A stretch of DNA of 64,000 nucleotides from Persephonella hydrogeniphila (GCF_900215515.1 NZ_OBEI01000001.1:1-64000), one strand, 5' to 3'. Shown: positions 1-7,913, numbered from the stretch's first letter. The notes: generated by a model from the sequence alone, not told the origin. Translations and numbers: made by a program.

Positions 1-94
1 ACACCCGGTCCCATTCCGAACCCGGCAGTTAAGCTCCCCAGCGCCTATGATACTGGCCGGGAGACCGGTCGGGAAAGTTGGTCGGTGCCAGGGT
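1..94 (+). rRNA. rrf: 5S ribosomal RNA, 3' part
   Basis: The window opens inside a 5S rRNA. The conserved core ('CCATTCCGAACCCGGCAGTTAAGC') is seen in two adjoining blocks, CCATTCCGAACC at 11-22 and GCAGTTAAGC at 25-34, followed by the GCGCCTATGATACTG loop region and a terminal strand GGTGCCAGGG that would pair with the missing 5' end. About 25 bases of the 5' side lie outside the window. It is presumably the last gene of an rRNA operon entering from the left. No hairpin-plus-T-run terminator follows it. Confidence 0.93.
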
Positions 95-795
95 TTAAAT
101 TGTCTTATCTCTATGTAAACCTTTCCGATTTTTATCTGGATTTCAGCTTTGATAAGCCTGTTTTTTTCTTTATCTATCCATAATTTCCATATACCTGTAG
201 GTTGCAGTACACCACCAACTTTTATTTCTGAGGGATCTATCTCTGCATATATGGTCTCGTATTCTGTGTTATTTACTTTTATTTTTGTTTTCTGCCGTTT
301 TCTGTAGGGTACAAAGTACTCTTTGCCGTTGTAAAATATCTTTTTTTGTACAGGTTTTTTCTTTTTTATCTGTTTATAGTAATACAGACTTGCTGTTAAA
401 GGGTCTATATAGTTATTATTCTTTATTTTTTTGAACTCTTTTTTTTCGTTGGCTCCTTTTATAGTTATTTTTTGATAGCTTATCCATTGTGATTCAAATA
501 TATAGTGATGTAGCTCTATAACTTCTTTTTCCTTTTTTCTAAAGAAAAATTCCTTTGCATTAAAATTTTTATCTGCTGTGGAAAAACCGTAATAGTTTAT
601 GTCTTTTATCATTTTAAAGATACCTGTAGTACCTGCTCTTGCTTCTGTTTTTATGTCAGCAGAACCTATTCTGTACTTTATACATGCCTCTGCTACAGTC
701 ATAAACAGATAACGGATGGTGTAGCATTCTTTTTCTTCATATCCATAAGATACCGTGTTTAATAAAACAATTGTAAGAATCAAAACTCTAAACAT
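1..795 (-). CDS. Exported DUF3108-type protein, open through the 5S gene (3' end outside window)
   Basis: Translating the minus strand from the ATG at 795 gives a signal peptide (MFRVLILTIVLLNTVSYG) and about 230 residues of beta-rich sequence with YEEKECYTIRYLF near the start, a DPLTASLYYY motif in the middle and a final KLWIDKEKNRLIKAEIQ strand. This order resembles DUF3108 envelope proteins, whose function is unknown. The domain should end near base 94, but codon-by-codon reading finds no stop from there to base 1, so the frame runs antisense through the 5S rRNA gene. The true stop is outside the window. No clear Shine-Dalgarno precedes the ATG. The gene is divergent from the deaminase gene at 848. 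Confidence 0.68.
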   Translation of the reverse strand, partial: MFRVLILTIVLLNTVSYGYEEKECYTIRYLFMTVAEACIKYRIGSADIKTEARAGTTGIFKMIKDINYYGFSTADKNFNAKEFFFRKKEKEVIELHHYIFESQWISYQKITIKGANEKKEFKKIKNNNYIDPLTASLYYYKQIKKKKPVQKKIFYNGKEYFVPYRKRQKTKIKVNNTEYETIYAEIDPSEIKVGGVLQPTGIWKLWIDKEKNRLIKAEIQIKIGKVYIEIRQFKPWHRPTFPTGLPASIIGAGELNCRVRNGTGC

Positions 796-808
796 AATTT
801 AATTATTG

Positions 809-814
809 TATAAT
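809..814 (+). promoter_or_regulatory. Candidate -10 element for the deaminase gene
   Basis: A perfect TATAAT lies 34 bases before the ATG at 848, in the short divergent gap. No convincing -35 is seen at the usual distance, so this is only a candidate. An AGAGGTG ribosome-binding site precedes the start. Confidence 0.4.
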
Positions 815-847
815 GGTAGAGAAAAAACAACGTAGAGGTGTGTATTT

Positions 848-2170
848 ATGGGACTGAAAAAGGCTGACATAATTCTTACAGATATAGATTATATTCTTAC
901 TATGGATAAAGATTTAACTGAATATAAGAATGCAGATATAGTTATAAAAGATGGAAAAATAGTTGATATAGGAGAAGGGAAAAAGAATGAGTATTACGGA
1001 AAAACTATAGTTTGCAGAAACAAAATAGCTATTCCAGGTATGATAAATACCCATACCCATGCTGCTATGACATTGCTAAGGGGATATGGGAGTGATAATC
1101 CGTTAAAAGTATGGCTTGAGGAGTATATATGGCCTGCTGAGGGTAAATTTGTTAGTTATGAGTTTGTAAGGGATGGTACTGAGATAGCTGTTTATGAGAT
1201 GCTGAGAACAGGAACTACAACCTTTGTAGATATGTATTTTTATGAGAATGCTGTTGCAGATGTGATCAAAAAAGTTGGGATTAGAGGTGTTTTATCTACG
1301 GGAATTCTTGATTTTCCAACTCCGGGGGCTAAAACTCCAGATGAAGGAATCCAGAAAACTGTAGATTTTATTGAAGAATATAAAAATAATGCATTTGTGA
1401 TACCCGCTATAGGTCCTCATGCTCCGTACACGTGTTCTCCTGATACATTAAAAAAGGCTTATTCTGTGGCAGAAAAGTACGATGTCGTTTATCACATTCA
1501 CATTGCAGAAACAGAATTTGAAGTAAAAACAGTAAAGGAAAAATACGGAAAAACCCCGGTGGAACATCTCGATTCGATAGGAGTTCTGTCAGAAAGAACG
1601 CTTGCTGCCCACATGGTATATCCTTCTGAAAATGAAATTGATATACTCTCAGAAAAAGGTGTAAAAGTTGCACACTGTCCTGAAAGTAATTTAAAACTTG
1701 CTTCTGGTATAGCTCCTGTTCCTGATATGATACAAAAAGGTGTAACGGTAGGAATAGGAACAGATGGGACAGCCTCTAACGATAATCTTGACATTATTGG
1801 AGAGATATCTACAGCAGCAAAACTTCATAAAGGATTTAAAAAAGATCCTACTGTTTTAAATGCAAAAGAAGCTCTTCTTATGGCTACCAGATGGGGAGCA
1901 CAGGCTATAAGAATGGAGGATAAAATAGGAACAATTGAGAAAGGGAAGTTTGCAGATATTGTTCTCATAGATATAAAAGATCCTCATCTTAATCCTCTTT
2001 ATGATCCATATACACAGATTGTTTACTCATCTACTGGTTTTGATGTTGATACAGTTCTGGTAGGAGGAGAAATTAAGGTGCTGAATAAGGAAGTAATTCC
2101 TTTAGACAAAGATTACCTACTTGATAAAGCAAGGTACTGGAAGGAAAAAGTTGATCAAATCCGCAAGTAG
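848..2170 (+). CDS. mtaD: 5-methylthioadenosine/S-adenosylhomocysteine deaminase
   Basis: Amidohydrolase-superfamily enzyme of the MTA/SAH deaminase (TrzA/AtzA-like) family, converting MTA or SAH to the inosyl form in the cytosol. The metal site is visible: NTHTH with the HxH pair at residues 69 and 71, a later HIHIAET, and GTDGTASNDN supplying the metal Asp. The N-terminal part (residues 5-60) and the C-terminal part (380-430) form the usual composite beta-sandwich. At 440 aa it is full length. It converges on the GTPase gene with one base between the stops. Substrate preference (MTA, SAH, 5'-deoxyadenosine) cannot be read from sequence. Confidence 0.88.
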   Translation: MGLKKADIILTDIDYILTMDKDLTEYKNADIVIKDGKIVDIGEGKKNEYYGKTIVCRNKIAIPGMINTHTHAAMTLLRGYGSDNPLKVWLEEYIWPAEGKFVSYEFVRDGTEIAVYEMLRTGTTTFVDMYFYENAVADVIKKVGIRGVLSTGILDFPTPGAKTPDEGIQKTVDFIEEYKNNAFVIPAIGPHAPYTCSPDTLKKAYSVAEKYDVVYHIHIAETEFEVKTVKEKYGKTPVEHLDSIGVLSERTLAAHMVYPSENEIDILSEKGVKVAHCPESNLKLASGIAPVPDMIQKGVTVGIGTDGTASNDNLDIIGEISTAAKLHKGFKKDPTVLNAKEALLMATRWGAQAIRMEDKIGTIEKGKFADIVLIDIKDPHLNPLYDPYTQIVYSSTGFDVDTVLVGGEIKVLNKEVIPLDKDYLLDKARYWKEKVDQIRK

Positions 2171-2171
2171 A

Positions 2172-2714
2172 TTATAGATATTTAGCTATTTCTTCTAAAA
2201 GTACAAGTAAGACATTTTTTACACTCTCTTTATCAAGTGCTACCAGAGGTAGCACCTTCACATCTTCGTCTAAATCTAAAGCGGTTCTTATATCTTTTGG
2301 ATCCCATGCTCCTTTTAAGTCTTGCTTGTTACACCCTACTACAAAAGGAGCAGGATATCTTGATTCGAAATAATTTATGATTTTTCTTGCTTCATGAAAT
2401 GTGGAAGGATCTGTTGAGTCTACAAGAACAACAAGACCTACCATACCTTTACCTAAAATATCCCACATAAAGTCAAATCTTTCCTGCCCCGGTGTACCAA
2501 ACAGGTATAAAACATGTTCATCGTCAATAGTAATACGACCAAAATCCATAGCAACTGTTGTGTGATCTTTTACTTCTTTTTCTCCTTTTTTTGTAGTCTT
2601 TGCTTCTGTCTGAACTGTCTCAATCTCACTGACTGTATTTATAAACTGTGTTTTTCCAGCTGCATATGGTCCGGCTATAACAATTTTTATCTGTTTTTGC
2701 TTTTTCTCTGGCAT
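2172..2714 (-). CDS. Ras-like small GTPase, CvnD/MglA-related
   Basis: A 180-aa stand-alone G domain. G1 is GPYAAGKT (residues 15-22), G3 is FGTPGQERF (72-80) with TPGQ in place of DxxGQ, and G4 is NKQD (129-132). The FGTPGQERFDFMW segment is the signature of bacterial GTPases encoded beside Roadblock proteins, such as CvnD of actinobacterial conservons, and is distantly related to MglA. It is the last gene of the module, nine bases after the DUF4388 gene. The family predicts a nucleotide-dependent switch regulated by the neighbouring Roadblock protein; the target is unknown. No gliding genes are in the window, so a motility role is not implied. Confidence 0.9.
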   Translation of the reverse strand: MPEKKQKQIKIVIAGPYAAGKTQFINTVSEIETVQTEAKTTKKGEKEVKDHTTVAMDFGRITIDDEHVLYLFGTPGQERFDFMWDILGKGMVGLVVLVDSTDPSTFHEARKIINYFESRYPAPFVVGCNKQDLKGAWDPKDIRTALDLDEDVKVLPLVALDKESVKNVLLVLLEEIAKYL

Positions 2715-2723
2715 TTTCCTTCC

Positions 2724-3419
2724 TTACAGTCCTTTTATTCTGGCTATTATTTTTTTAAGTAATGTTTTGGTGAGATCAAAGCCTATTTTTCTTTTTTTCT
2801 GTTTTTTTCTTTGAATTATTCCGGTGGCAAGAAATCCATAGAGTATTCTCTGAAGTGTAAGTTTATTTATTTTTGTTTCTTCTAATATATCTTCAACAGT
2901 TCTTGTACCATCGATGAGATTTAGAATCTTCTTTTCTGTTTCTGTAAGATGTGCTTTTTTTGCTATCTCTTCCCAGTTTTCTGATTTTTCAAATACAAGT
3001 TTTAGATCTGATATCTTTCTGTCTACTTCTTCCTGTGTTAGCTGTCTGCTAAGGTACATCATTATTTTTTCTAAAGGAATTAAAGGTTTTATATCTTCAG
3101 GGTATTTTATAAAACCGGGAGTGAATGAGAATTTACCTTTTTTTACTGCAAGTAATATAGGAAGCCTTGAGACCAAGAACTGGTAAAGGTCTTCTTTTTT
3201 GATACCTTCTTTTTTCAGTACTTGTCTGAAATCTATATCAAGGTATATATAAAACACTTTCACAACTTCTCTTATATATACCATATCTCCTTCTTTAAAA
3301 TAGACAGCTAATTTTTTTGTCGGGGATTCAACTACTAAAATCCCGTCTTTTTTATCCTTCTTCAGTATTTGAAAGATATCAATAAAGTTAAATGTCTCAA
3401 GGTTCCCCGTAATAGCCAT
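2724..3419 (-). CDS. DUF4388 (PATAN-type) protein with C-terminal winged-helix-like region
   Basis: The N-terminus (MAITGNLETFNFIDIFQILK, then GILVVESPTKKLAVYFKEGDMVYI) is typical of DUF4388/PATAN domains, found in signalling proteins including PatA-like regulators. Residues about 155-205 (KKILNLIDGTRTVEDILEET, then LTLQRILYGFLATGIIQRK) read as a small winged helix. The gene starts one base after the Roadblock gene's stop and is followed by the GTPase gene. It holds the position that the DUF742 winged-helix protein CvnC has in conservons. An effector or DNA/protein adaptor role is inference. Confidence 0.82.
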   Translation of the reverse strand: MAITGNLETFNFIDIFQILKKDKKDGILVVESPTKKLAVYFKEGDMVYIREVVKVFYIYLDIDFRQVLKKEGIKKEDLYQFLVSRLPILLAVKKGKFSFTPGFIKYPEDIKPLIPLEKIMMYLSRQLTQEEVDRKISDLKLVFEKSENWEEIAKKAHLTETEKKILNLIDGTRTVEDILEETKINKLTLQRILYGFLATGIIQRKKQKKRKIGFDLTKTLLKKIIARIKGL

Positions 3420-3420
3420 C

Positions 3421-3780
3421 TTATCCTAAACTTTCCTCTATTTGTTTTGCTGCCCTCTTTATTTCCATAAGAAGTAATCCGAGTTTAGCATTTGAAGGAG
3501 CTAAGATTCCTAAAACGGCAAGATCTCCTATACCGGTAAATATCATATATCCTTTAGAACCTTTAACATAAAGTTGTTCCAGAGTTCCCTTGTTCAGTTC
3601 GGTTGTCACCCTTTCTCCCAGAGATAAAATCGCTGCACCCATAGCAGCAACTCTATCTTCATCTATCCCTTCAGGTAAAACCGATGCTATAGCAAGTCCA
3701 TCTGGACTAACAAGTACAGCTCCTTCAGCTCCTGCGTCTCTAACAACGGCCTGCAGTATATCCTCAAATCTACCTGCCAT
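3421..3780 (-). CDS. Roadblock/LC7 domain protein
   Basis: A 119-aa single-domain Roadblock/LC7 protein, the family of MglB and CvnB that regulates small GTPases. Visible features are the AGAEGAVLVSPDGLAIASVL strand pair, the helix AAMGAAILSLGERVTTEL, and the second hairpin LEQLYVKGSKGYMIFTGIG. No transmembrane segment or signal peptide is present, so it is cytosolic. A good GGAGG ribosome-binding site precedes it. It is probably the partner of the GTPase two genes downstream, acting as GTPase-activating protein or nucleotide-state sensor. Confidence 0.9.
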   Translation of the reverse strand: MAGRFEDILQAVVRDAGAEGAVLVSPDGLAIASVLPEGIDEDRVAAMGAAILSLGERVTTELNKGTLEQLYVKGSKGYMIFTGIGDLAVLGILAPSNAKLGLLLMEIKRAAKQIEESLG

Positions 3781-3801
3781 AATTCCCTCCTTGCCTATTT
3801 A

Positions 3802-4848
3802 TTATAAAAAGGCCAACACCTTTTCCAAAAATCTTTTTCTTCTTTTTTCATCAATTATATCATCAGATAGCTTTTCAATCAGATTTTCTAAAACCGGTTT
3901 TGTAAGTTTTTCCTCGTCTATATCCAGTTCTTTTTTTCTCTTTTTAAATAAAAATTTACCGACAGGTCCTATCTCTTTTAAAAGTTCTTCCTGTATTTTG
4001 TTTAGAACATCAGGGTCGTAAAGCTCTAACTCTTCAGACTGTTTTTCTATGACTTCTTCAAGAGAACTTTCTTCTGTAGCTGTTTCCTCCTCTGGCTTCA
4101 AAAGTTCTTCTAAAGGAGGGTTTTCCTCTTCTGGAATTACTATCTCTTCCATAGGAACAGACTCTTCTTTTTTAGGTGTTTCCTGTATTTCTTCCAATGA
4201 TTTTGTCTGTTCAAGCATTTCTAACTCTTCTGCAAATCTATCCTTTACATCTTCAACGGTTATTTCTGGTTTTTCTTCTATCTCTTCTTTTATTTCTACT
4301 TCTTCTTTTTTCTCTTCAGGAAGAACCTCTTCTAAACTTTCTAATTCGATTTCTTCGATGGGAATCTCTTCTTCTTGTAATTCTGTCTCTTTTAGAGATT
4401 CTTCTTCTTTTTGTTCTTCTACCACACTGGTCTCTTCTGTTTCTTCAGTTGTTTCTGTTTCTCCTCCATATATAAATCTATCTAACTCTTCCTCCATATC
4501 TTTTAGTTTTTTTGCTACCGCTTCGTGTTCAAACTTTAAAAGGGCAAATTTAGGTTTTTCTTCTATAACAGAACCTATTGCTACATCAGACCTTACAAAA
4601 TAAATAAAAATAGCTATATCAGGTCCTTCTGCATAAACATACTCCTCTCCAAAATCTGGGATAAACTCATTTATCTGATGGGCTTTGTAGACAATAAGGT
4701 TTAAAATCTCTTTCAGATTTTGCTCTTTGTCTGGATATGCAGATCTTGATACTACAGGTTTATCCTGTATGAATATGCCAGAAAAGGATGCTCCTGTGTT
4801 AATGTATAGCTGGTTTACAATCTCTTTTAATTTATTTTCTGTATTCAT
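3802..4848 (-). CDS. Roadblock-like protein with long Glu-rich linker and conserved C-terminal helical domain
   Basis: A three-part protein of 348 aa. Residues 1-about 120 look like a divergent Roadblock-type alpha/beta domain (GASFSGIFIQDKPVVSRSAY, then AIFIYFVRSDVAIGSV). Residues about 130-270 are a low-complexity, extremely acidic Glu/Thr/Ser linker with EEV/EEE runs. Residues about 275-348 form a helical domain (LNKIQEELLKEIGPVGKFLF) recalling the small GPxAKxL-type C-terminal domain of some bacterial kinases. The architecture suggests a scaffold or adaptor in the GTPase module. I do not recognise a characterised homologue. Confidence 0.7.
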   Translation of the reverse strand: MNTENKLKEIVNQLYINTGASFSGIFIQDKPVVSRSAYPDKEQNLKEILNLIVYKAHQINEFIPDFGEEYVYAEGPDIAIFIYFVRSDVAIGSVIEEKPKFALLKFEHEAVAKKLKDMEEELDRFIYGGETETTEETEETSVVEEQKEEESLKETELQEEEIPIEEIELESLEEVLPEEKKEEVEIKEEIEEKPEITVEDVKDRFAEELEMLEQTKSLEEIQETPKKEESVPMEEIVIPEEENPPLEELLKPEEETATEESSLEEVIEKQSEELELYDPDVLNKIQEELLKEIGPVGKFLFKKRKKELDIDEEKLTKPVLENLIEKLSDDIIDEKRRKRFLEKVLAFL

Positions 4849-4861
4849 TTTATTCCCCAGA

Positions 4862-5263
4862 TTAAATTTCCCCCTCTTCTAACTTTTCCATTATTGTTTT
4901 CATGCTCAGTCTCATTCTCTCAAAAGATTCTGCGAGCTCTGCAAGTTCATCGTTCCCTTCTGCTTTTATCTTGTAATCTAAGTTCCCTGTACTTACTTCC
5001 TGAAGAGCTTTAGATACTTCTTTTATTTTGGAAACAATATACTTGTCTATCAGCAACCGTATTAGATAAACAGGAATTAAAAAGGCTATCTGTATGATTA
5101 TAGTGGAGTATACAGCTTTCAGTGGTGCATCAGGAACACCTGAAGAGCTCAACAGAAAATATACTAAAATACCTACAAACAGAGAGCCTAATACTGAACC
5201 CCCCAAAATTATCAGGGATATCTCATTGAGAATAGACTTTCTCTTTTCCATATTCTCCTCCAA
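4862..5263 (-). CDS. HAMP-domain membrane protein without an output domain
   Basis: A 133-aa protein with two membrane helices (about residues 15-38 and 52-72) separated by a very short external loop, then a HAMP domain (about 75-125; NLDYKIKAEGNDELAELAES). It has no kinase, methyl-accepting or cyclase domain. In conservons the first gene encodes a membrane sensor related to histidine kinases; this looks like a reduced counterpart that could signal to the Roadblock/GTPase genes immediately downstream. It lies 31 bases after the DUF4149 gene and probably shares its transcript. Confidence 0.82.
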   Translation of the reverse strand: MEENMEKRKSILNEISLIILGGSVLGSLFVGILVYFLLSSSGVPDAPLKAVYSTIIIQIAFLIPVYLIRLLIDKYIVSKIKEVSKALQEVSTGNLDYKIKAEGNDELAELAESFERMRLSMKTIMEKLEEGEI

Positions 5264-5294
5264 AGAAAGCGTATAAAAAATGTTCGGTAAATTA

Positions 5295-5795
5295 TTAAGC
5301 TTTCTTTAGTTTTCTCTCTCTTAAGAAATAATATTGAAACAGATAGATTTCAAGGGCAAGGTTGAATAGATTTATTCCACTTGATATCCCATGGACTGTC
5401 TTGAATTTTGATTTTAATTCTAATGCTTTTTCTTTATTTCCTTCTTCTAATTCCCGATAATACTGAATATTGATGCTCCTTGCTACAGGTAAAACCGTTT
5501 TATGAAGTGCCATGTGTGTTATAACAAGGATAAAAATACCTATTACAAAGCCCCTATACTTTTTTATTATCTCTTTATCTTTAAATGATTTGATACCAAG
5601 TAATGTATAGATAACAATACCTATAATCCAACCAGAACCAAAGTAATAGGGGAAGATAACATTTGTTATCTCCCCTGCGGTTCTATGTTCAAAATTGGAA
5701 AAAAGTAAAGGTGCAACAATAAAAGAGAAAAATATATTAAAACCTACAAGTACTCCTAACAGCAGTAAAATTAAAGTGTCTAATAATCTATTCAA
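5295..5795 (-). CDS. DUF4149 membrane protein
   Basis: A 166-aa inner-membrane protein with about four hydrophobic helices. The N-terminal helix (LLDTLILLLLGVLVGFNIFF) followed by APLLFSNFEHRTAGEI is characteristic of the DUF4149/TMEM205-like family, whose function is unknown. The start overlaps the end of ndk by eight bases, implying translational coupling. Confidence 0.78.
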   Translation of the reverse strand: MNRLLDTLILLLLGVLVGFNIFFSFIVAPLLFSNFEHRTAGEITNVIFPYYFGSGWIIGIVIYTLLGIKSFKDKEIIKKYRGFVIGIFILVITHMALHKTVLPVARSINIQYYRELEEGNKEKALELKSKFKTVHGISSGINLFNLALEIYLFQYYFLRERKLKKA

Positions 5796-6210
5796 CTATC
5801 TCTAACCTGCTGAAGAAAAAAGGAATTTCAAACTCTGCTGATTCTTTAGAATCAGAGCCGTGAACAGCATTTTCTCCTATATTTGTACCGTATAATTTTC
5901 TCAGAGTTCCTTCTTCTGCTTCCTCCGGATTTGTAGCGCCCATTATCTCCCTTATCCTTTCAATCGCATTCTCTCCTTCCCATACCATAGCAACTATAGG
6001 ACCAGAAGACATAAATTCACATAATTCATCATAAAAAGGTCTTTCTCTGTGTACATAATAAAACTGACCTGCCTGTTCTTTTGTTAGCTTCAACTTTTTT
6101 AAGGCTACAAGTTTAAATCCTTTCTCCTGTACATGGGCTATTATTTTACCTTCTACACCCTTTTTGACTGCGTCAGGTTTAATTAACATAAGTGTTCTTT
6201 CTACAGACAT
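5788..6210 (-). CDS. ndk: Nucleoside diphosphate kinase
   Basis: A 140-aa cytosolic enzyme that transfers the gamma phosphate between NTPs and NDPs through a phosphohistidine. The N-terminal ERTLMLIKPDAV motif and the active-site NAVHGSDS (His117) are intact, and the length is normal for the family. The start follows directly after the stop of the small NSS-partner ORF, whose last codons (GGAGGAA) supply the ribosome-binding site. Confidence 0.96.
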   Translation of the reverse strand: MSVERTLMLIKPDAVKKGVEGKIIAHVQEKGFKLVALKKLKLTKEQAGQFYYVHRERPFYDELCEFMSSGPIVAMVWEGENAIERIREIMGATNPEEAEEGTLRKLYGTNIGENAVHGSDSKESAEFEIPFFFSRLEIVE

Positions 6211-6345
6211 TTATTCCTCCAAGTTTTGTTTTTTCTTATTATTATACAGTATCTTATAAAATGAATATACATTAAGCCCTATAACAACCCCCCACGAAAT
6301 TGCCATAAAGAGAGCTCCATATCCGTTAAGAAGGTGCCCTTCCAT
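6211..6345 (-). CDS. Small membrane protein, MetS-like NSS transporter partner
   Basis: A 44-codon ORF begins inside the 3' end of the NSS transporter gene (20-base overlap) and stops directly before the ndk start. The product, MEGHLLNGYGALFMAISWGV followed by VIGLNVYSFYKILYNNKKK, has one membrane helix (about residues 10-32) and a basic tail. Its size, topology and position match the tiny MetS-type subunits encoded after NSS amino-acid transporters. The coupling to both neighbours argues that it is a real gene. Confidence 0.72.
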   Translation of the reverse strand: MEGHLLNGYGALFMAISWGVVIGLNVYSFYKILYNNKKKQNLEE

Positions 6346-7867
6346 TTTTTCTCTCCCATGCTTTTTTTATTAGTACGAATCCTAAAATTATCATTACGAA
6401 TAGGAATATCCGTGCTATCCATGCTCCCGGATCTGTTTTTGAAAGAGTAGAAGGTAAAAATTCTATAGACCAGGATATTAGAATAATTACAAGAAATCCG
6501 GGAGCTATGTATTTCATTATGTAATAAAAAACACCGGGAATTTTGATATCGTTATCCCTTGTAAGCTCTTCCCACGCCTTTTTAGAATCATAAATCCAAA
6601 AAAATATAACAGCTTCAAAAAGAGCAAAGATAACAAGGCCCAATGTGCCTACCCAGAAATCTATCTCTCCCAGAGCTCCTTTAATAAAAATAGGTATATG
6701 TGAAGATACAAAAAGAAAAACTCCCAGTATACCAACAGACTTTTCTCTGGAAAGACCGAATTCATCCTCTAAAAAGGCTATTGCTGGCTGGGATAAAGCT
6801 ATTGAGGAGGTTACTCCTGCAAAAAATAAAAGTAAAAACCATATAAAACTGAAAAACTGACCGTACGGAATATTAGCAAAAATGGCAGGAAGTGCCATAA
6901 ATCCAAGATTGAAAGCCCCTTCACTTGCTATAGAAGCTGTTGCTGTTATCCCGAAGAATATAACAGATGCAACTATAGCTATAGAACCACCTAATATAAC
7001 TTCGGCAAATTCATTAACAGATGCTCCTGCAAGACCGTTTAAGGCTATATCATCCTTTGGTTTTATGTATGATGCATAGGTTAAAATAGCACCGAAACCG
7101 ACACTAAGTGTAAAAAAGACCTGACCTGCAGCTGCAAGCCATACTTTAGGATTGGTCAGGGCTGAAAAATCAGGGTTCCACAGAAATCCTAAACCATCTA
7201 AAAAGTTTCTTCCATCAGGTGATGTTAATGTAAATACTCTAATCATAAGCAAAATAGCCATTATGAATATAAGAGGCATCGCAATTTTTGCTACTTTTTC
7301 TATACCTGCACTTACCCCCCTGTAAAGAATGTAAAGATTTATAATTAGTGTTATCAGAAAAAATATATATGTTTCGACTGCAGGTGTTAGAATTATGCCT
7401 TCTGAGTTCTCTCCTGTTTTTTCTATTAGGAAATGTTTAAAAGGTTCTAAATAATCCTTTACATCTGCTGTTAATGGTGTAGATGGCAGTCCACCTACAA
7501 GACTGAAAAAGCTGTACAGGAGTGTCCATGATTCTATGTAAGTGTAGTAAACCACCACAGCAAGAGGTATCAAAACTCCTAAAAAACCAATATACTTTGC
7601 CACCGGATTTTTCCACAGATAGTCAAAAACAGCTACTGCTGTACCATGTCCCCTTGCTCCTCCAAATCTTCCCAGAGCCCATTCTATCCATAGAAGAGGT
7701 ATACCAAGAAGAATAAGAAAAATCATGTAAGGTATCATAAAAGCACCGCCTCCATTATCAGCGGCCTGAACGGGAAATCTCAAAAAGTTTCCTAATCCTA
7801 TAGCATTACCTGCTACTGCAAGTATAAGACCAATACGACTGCCCCAATGTTCCCTTTTTACTATCAT
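6326..7867 (-). CDS. Sodium-dependent transporter, NSS/SNF family
   Basis: A 513-aa polytopic protein of the neurotransmitter:sodium symporter family (LeuT fold). The unwound first helix with the sodium and substrate site is clear (AVAGNAIGLGNFLRFP, then NGGGAFMIPY), as are helix 6 (AAAGQVFFTLSVGFGAILTY) and about 12 membrane spans. The family imports amino acids or small amines with sodium. The substrate is unknown, though the adjoining MetS-like ORF favours an amino acid. First gene of the minus-strand unit running to 2172. Confidence 0.93.
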   Translation of the reverse strand: MIVKREHWGSRIGLILAVAGNAIGLGNFLRFPVQAADNGGGAFMIPYMIFLILLGIPLLWIEWALGRFGGARGHGTAVAVFDYLWKNPVAKYIGFLGVLIPLAVVVYYTYIESWTLLYSFFSLVGGLPSTPLTADVKDYLEPFKHFLIEKTGENSEGIILTPAVETYIFFLITLIINLYILYRGVSAGIEKVAKIAMPLIFIMAILLMIRVFTLTSPDGRNFLDGLGFLWNPDFSALTNPKVWLAAAGQVFFTLSVGFGAILTYASYIKPKDDIALNGLAGASVNEFAEVILGGSIAIVASVIFFGITATASIASEGAFNLGFMALPAIFANIPYGQFFSFIWFLLLFFAGVTSSIALSQPAIAFLEDEFGLSREKSVGILGVFLFVSSHIPIFIKGALGEIDFWVGTLGLVIFALFEAVIFFWIYDSKKAWEELTRDNDIKIPGVFYYIMKYIAPGFLVIILISWSIEFLPSTLSKTDPGAWIARIFLFVMIILGFVLIKKAWERKNGRAPS

Positions 7868-7883
7868 TTCCCTCTCTTTTTAT

Positions 7884-7913
7884 TTGACTGTTTAAAAGTT
7901 AGATTCATATTAT
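7884..7913 (+). promoter_or_regulatory. Candidate promoter for the hemA operon
   Basis: TTGACT at 7884-7889 is followed after 18 bases by TATTAT (7908-7913). A second TATAAT-rich stretch lies closer to the gene (about 7935-7947). Both sit in the gap divergent from the NSS transporter. Confidence 0.45.

Noticed and set aside
2172-3780. A gliding-motility (MglAB) system
   Set aside because: The G3 motif FGTPGQERF and the DUF4388 and HAMP neighbours fit conservon-type modules better, and no motility or polarity genes are in the window.
4049-4603. Long Ser/Val-rich open frame on the plus strand
   Set aside because: It is the mirror of the Glu-rich linker of the minus-strand adaptor: GAA/GAG runs read as TTC/CTC and TCT on the other strand. 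No ribosome-binding site or recognisable domain.
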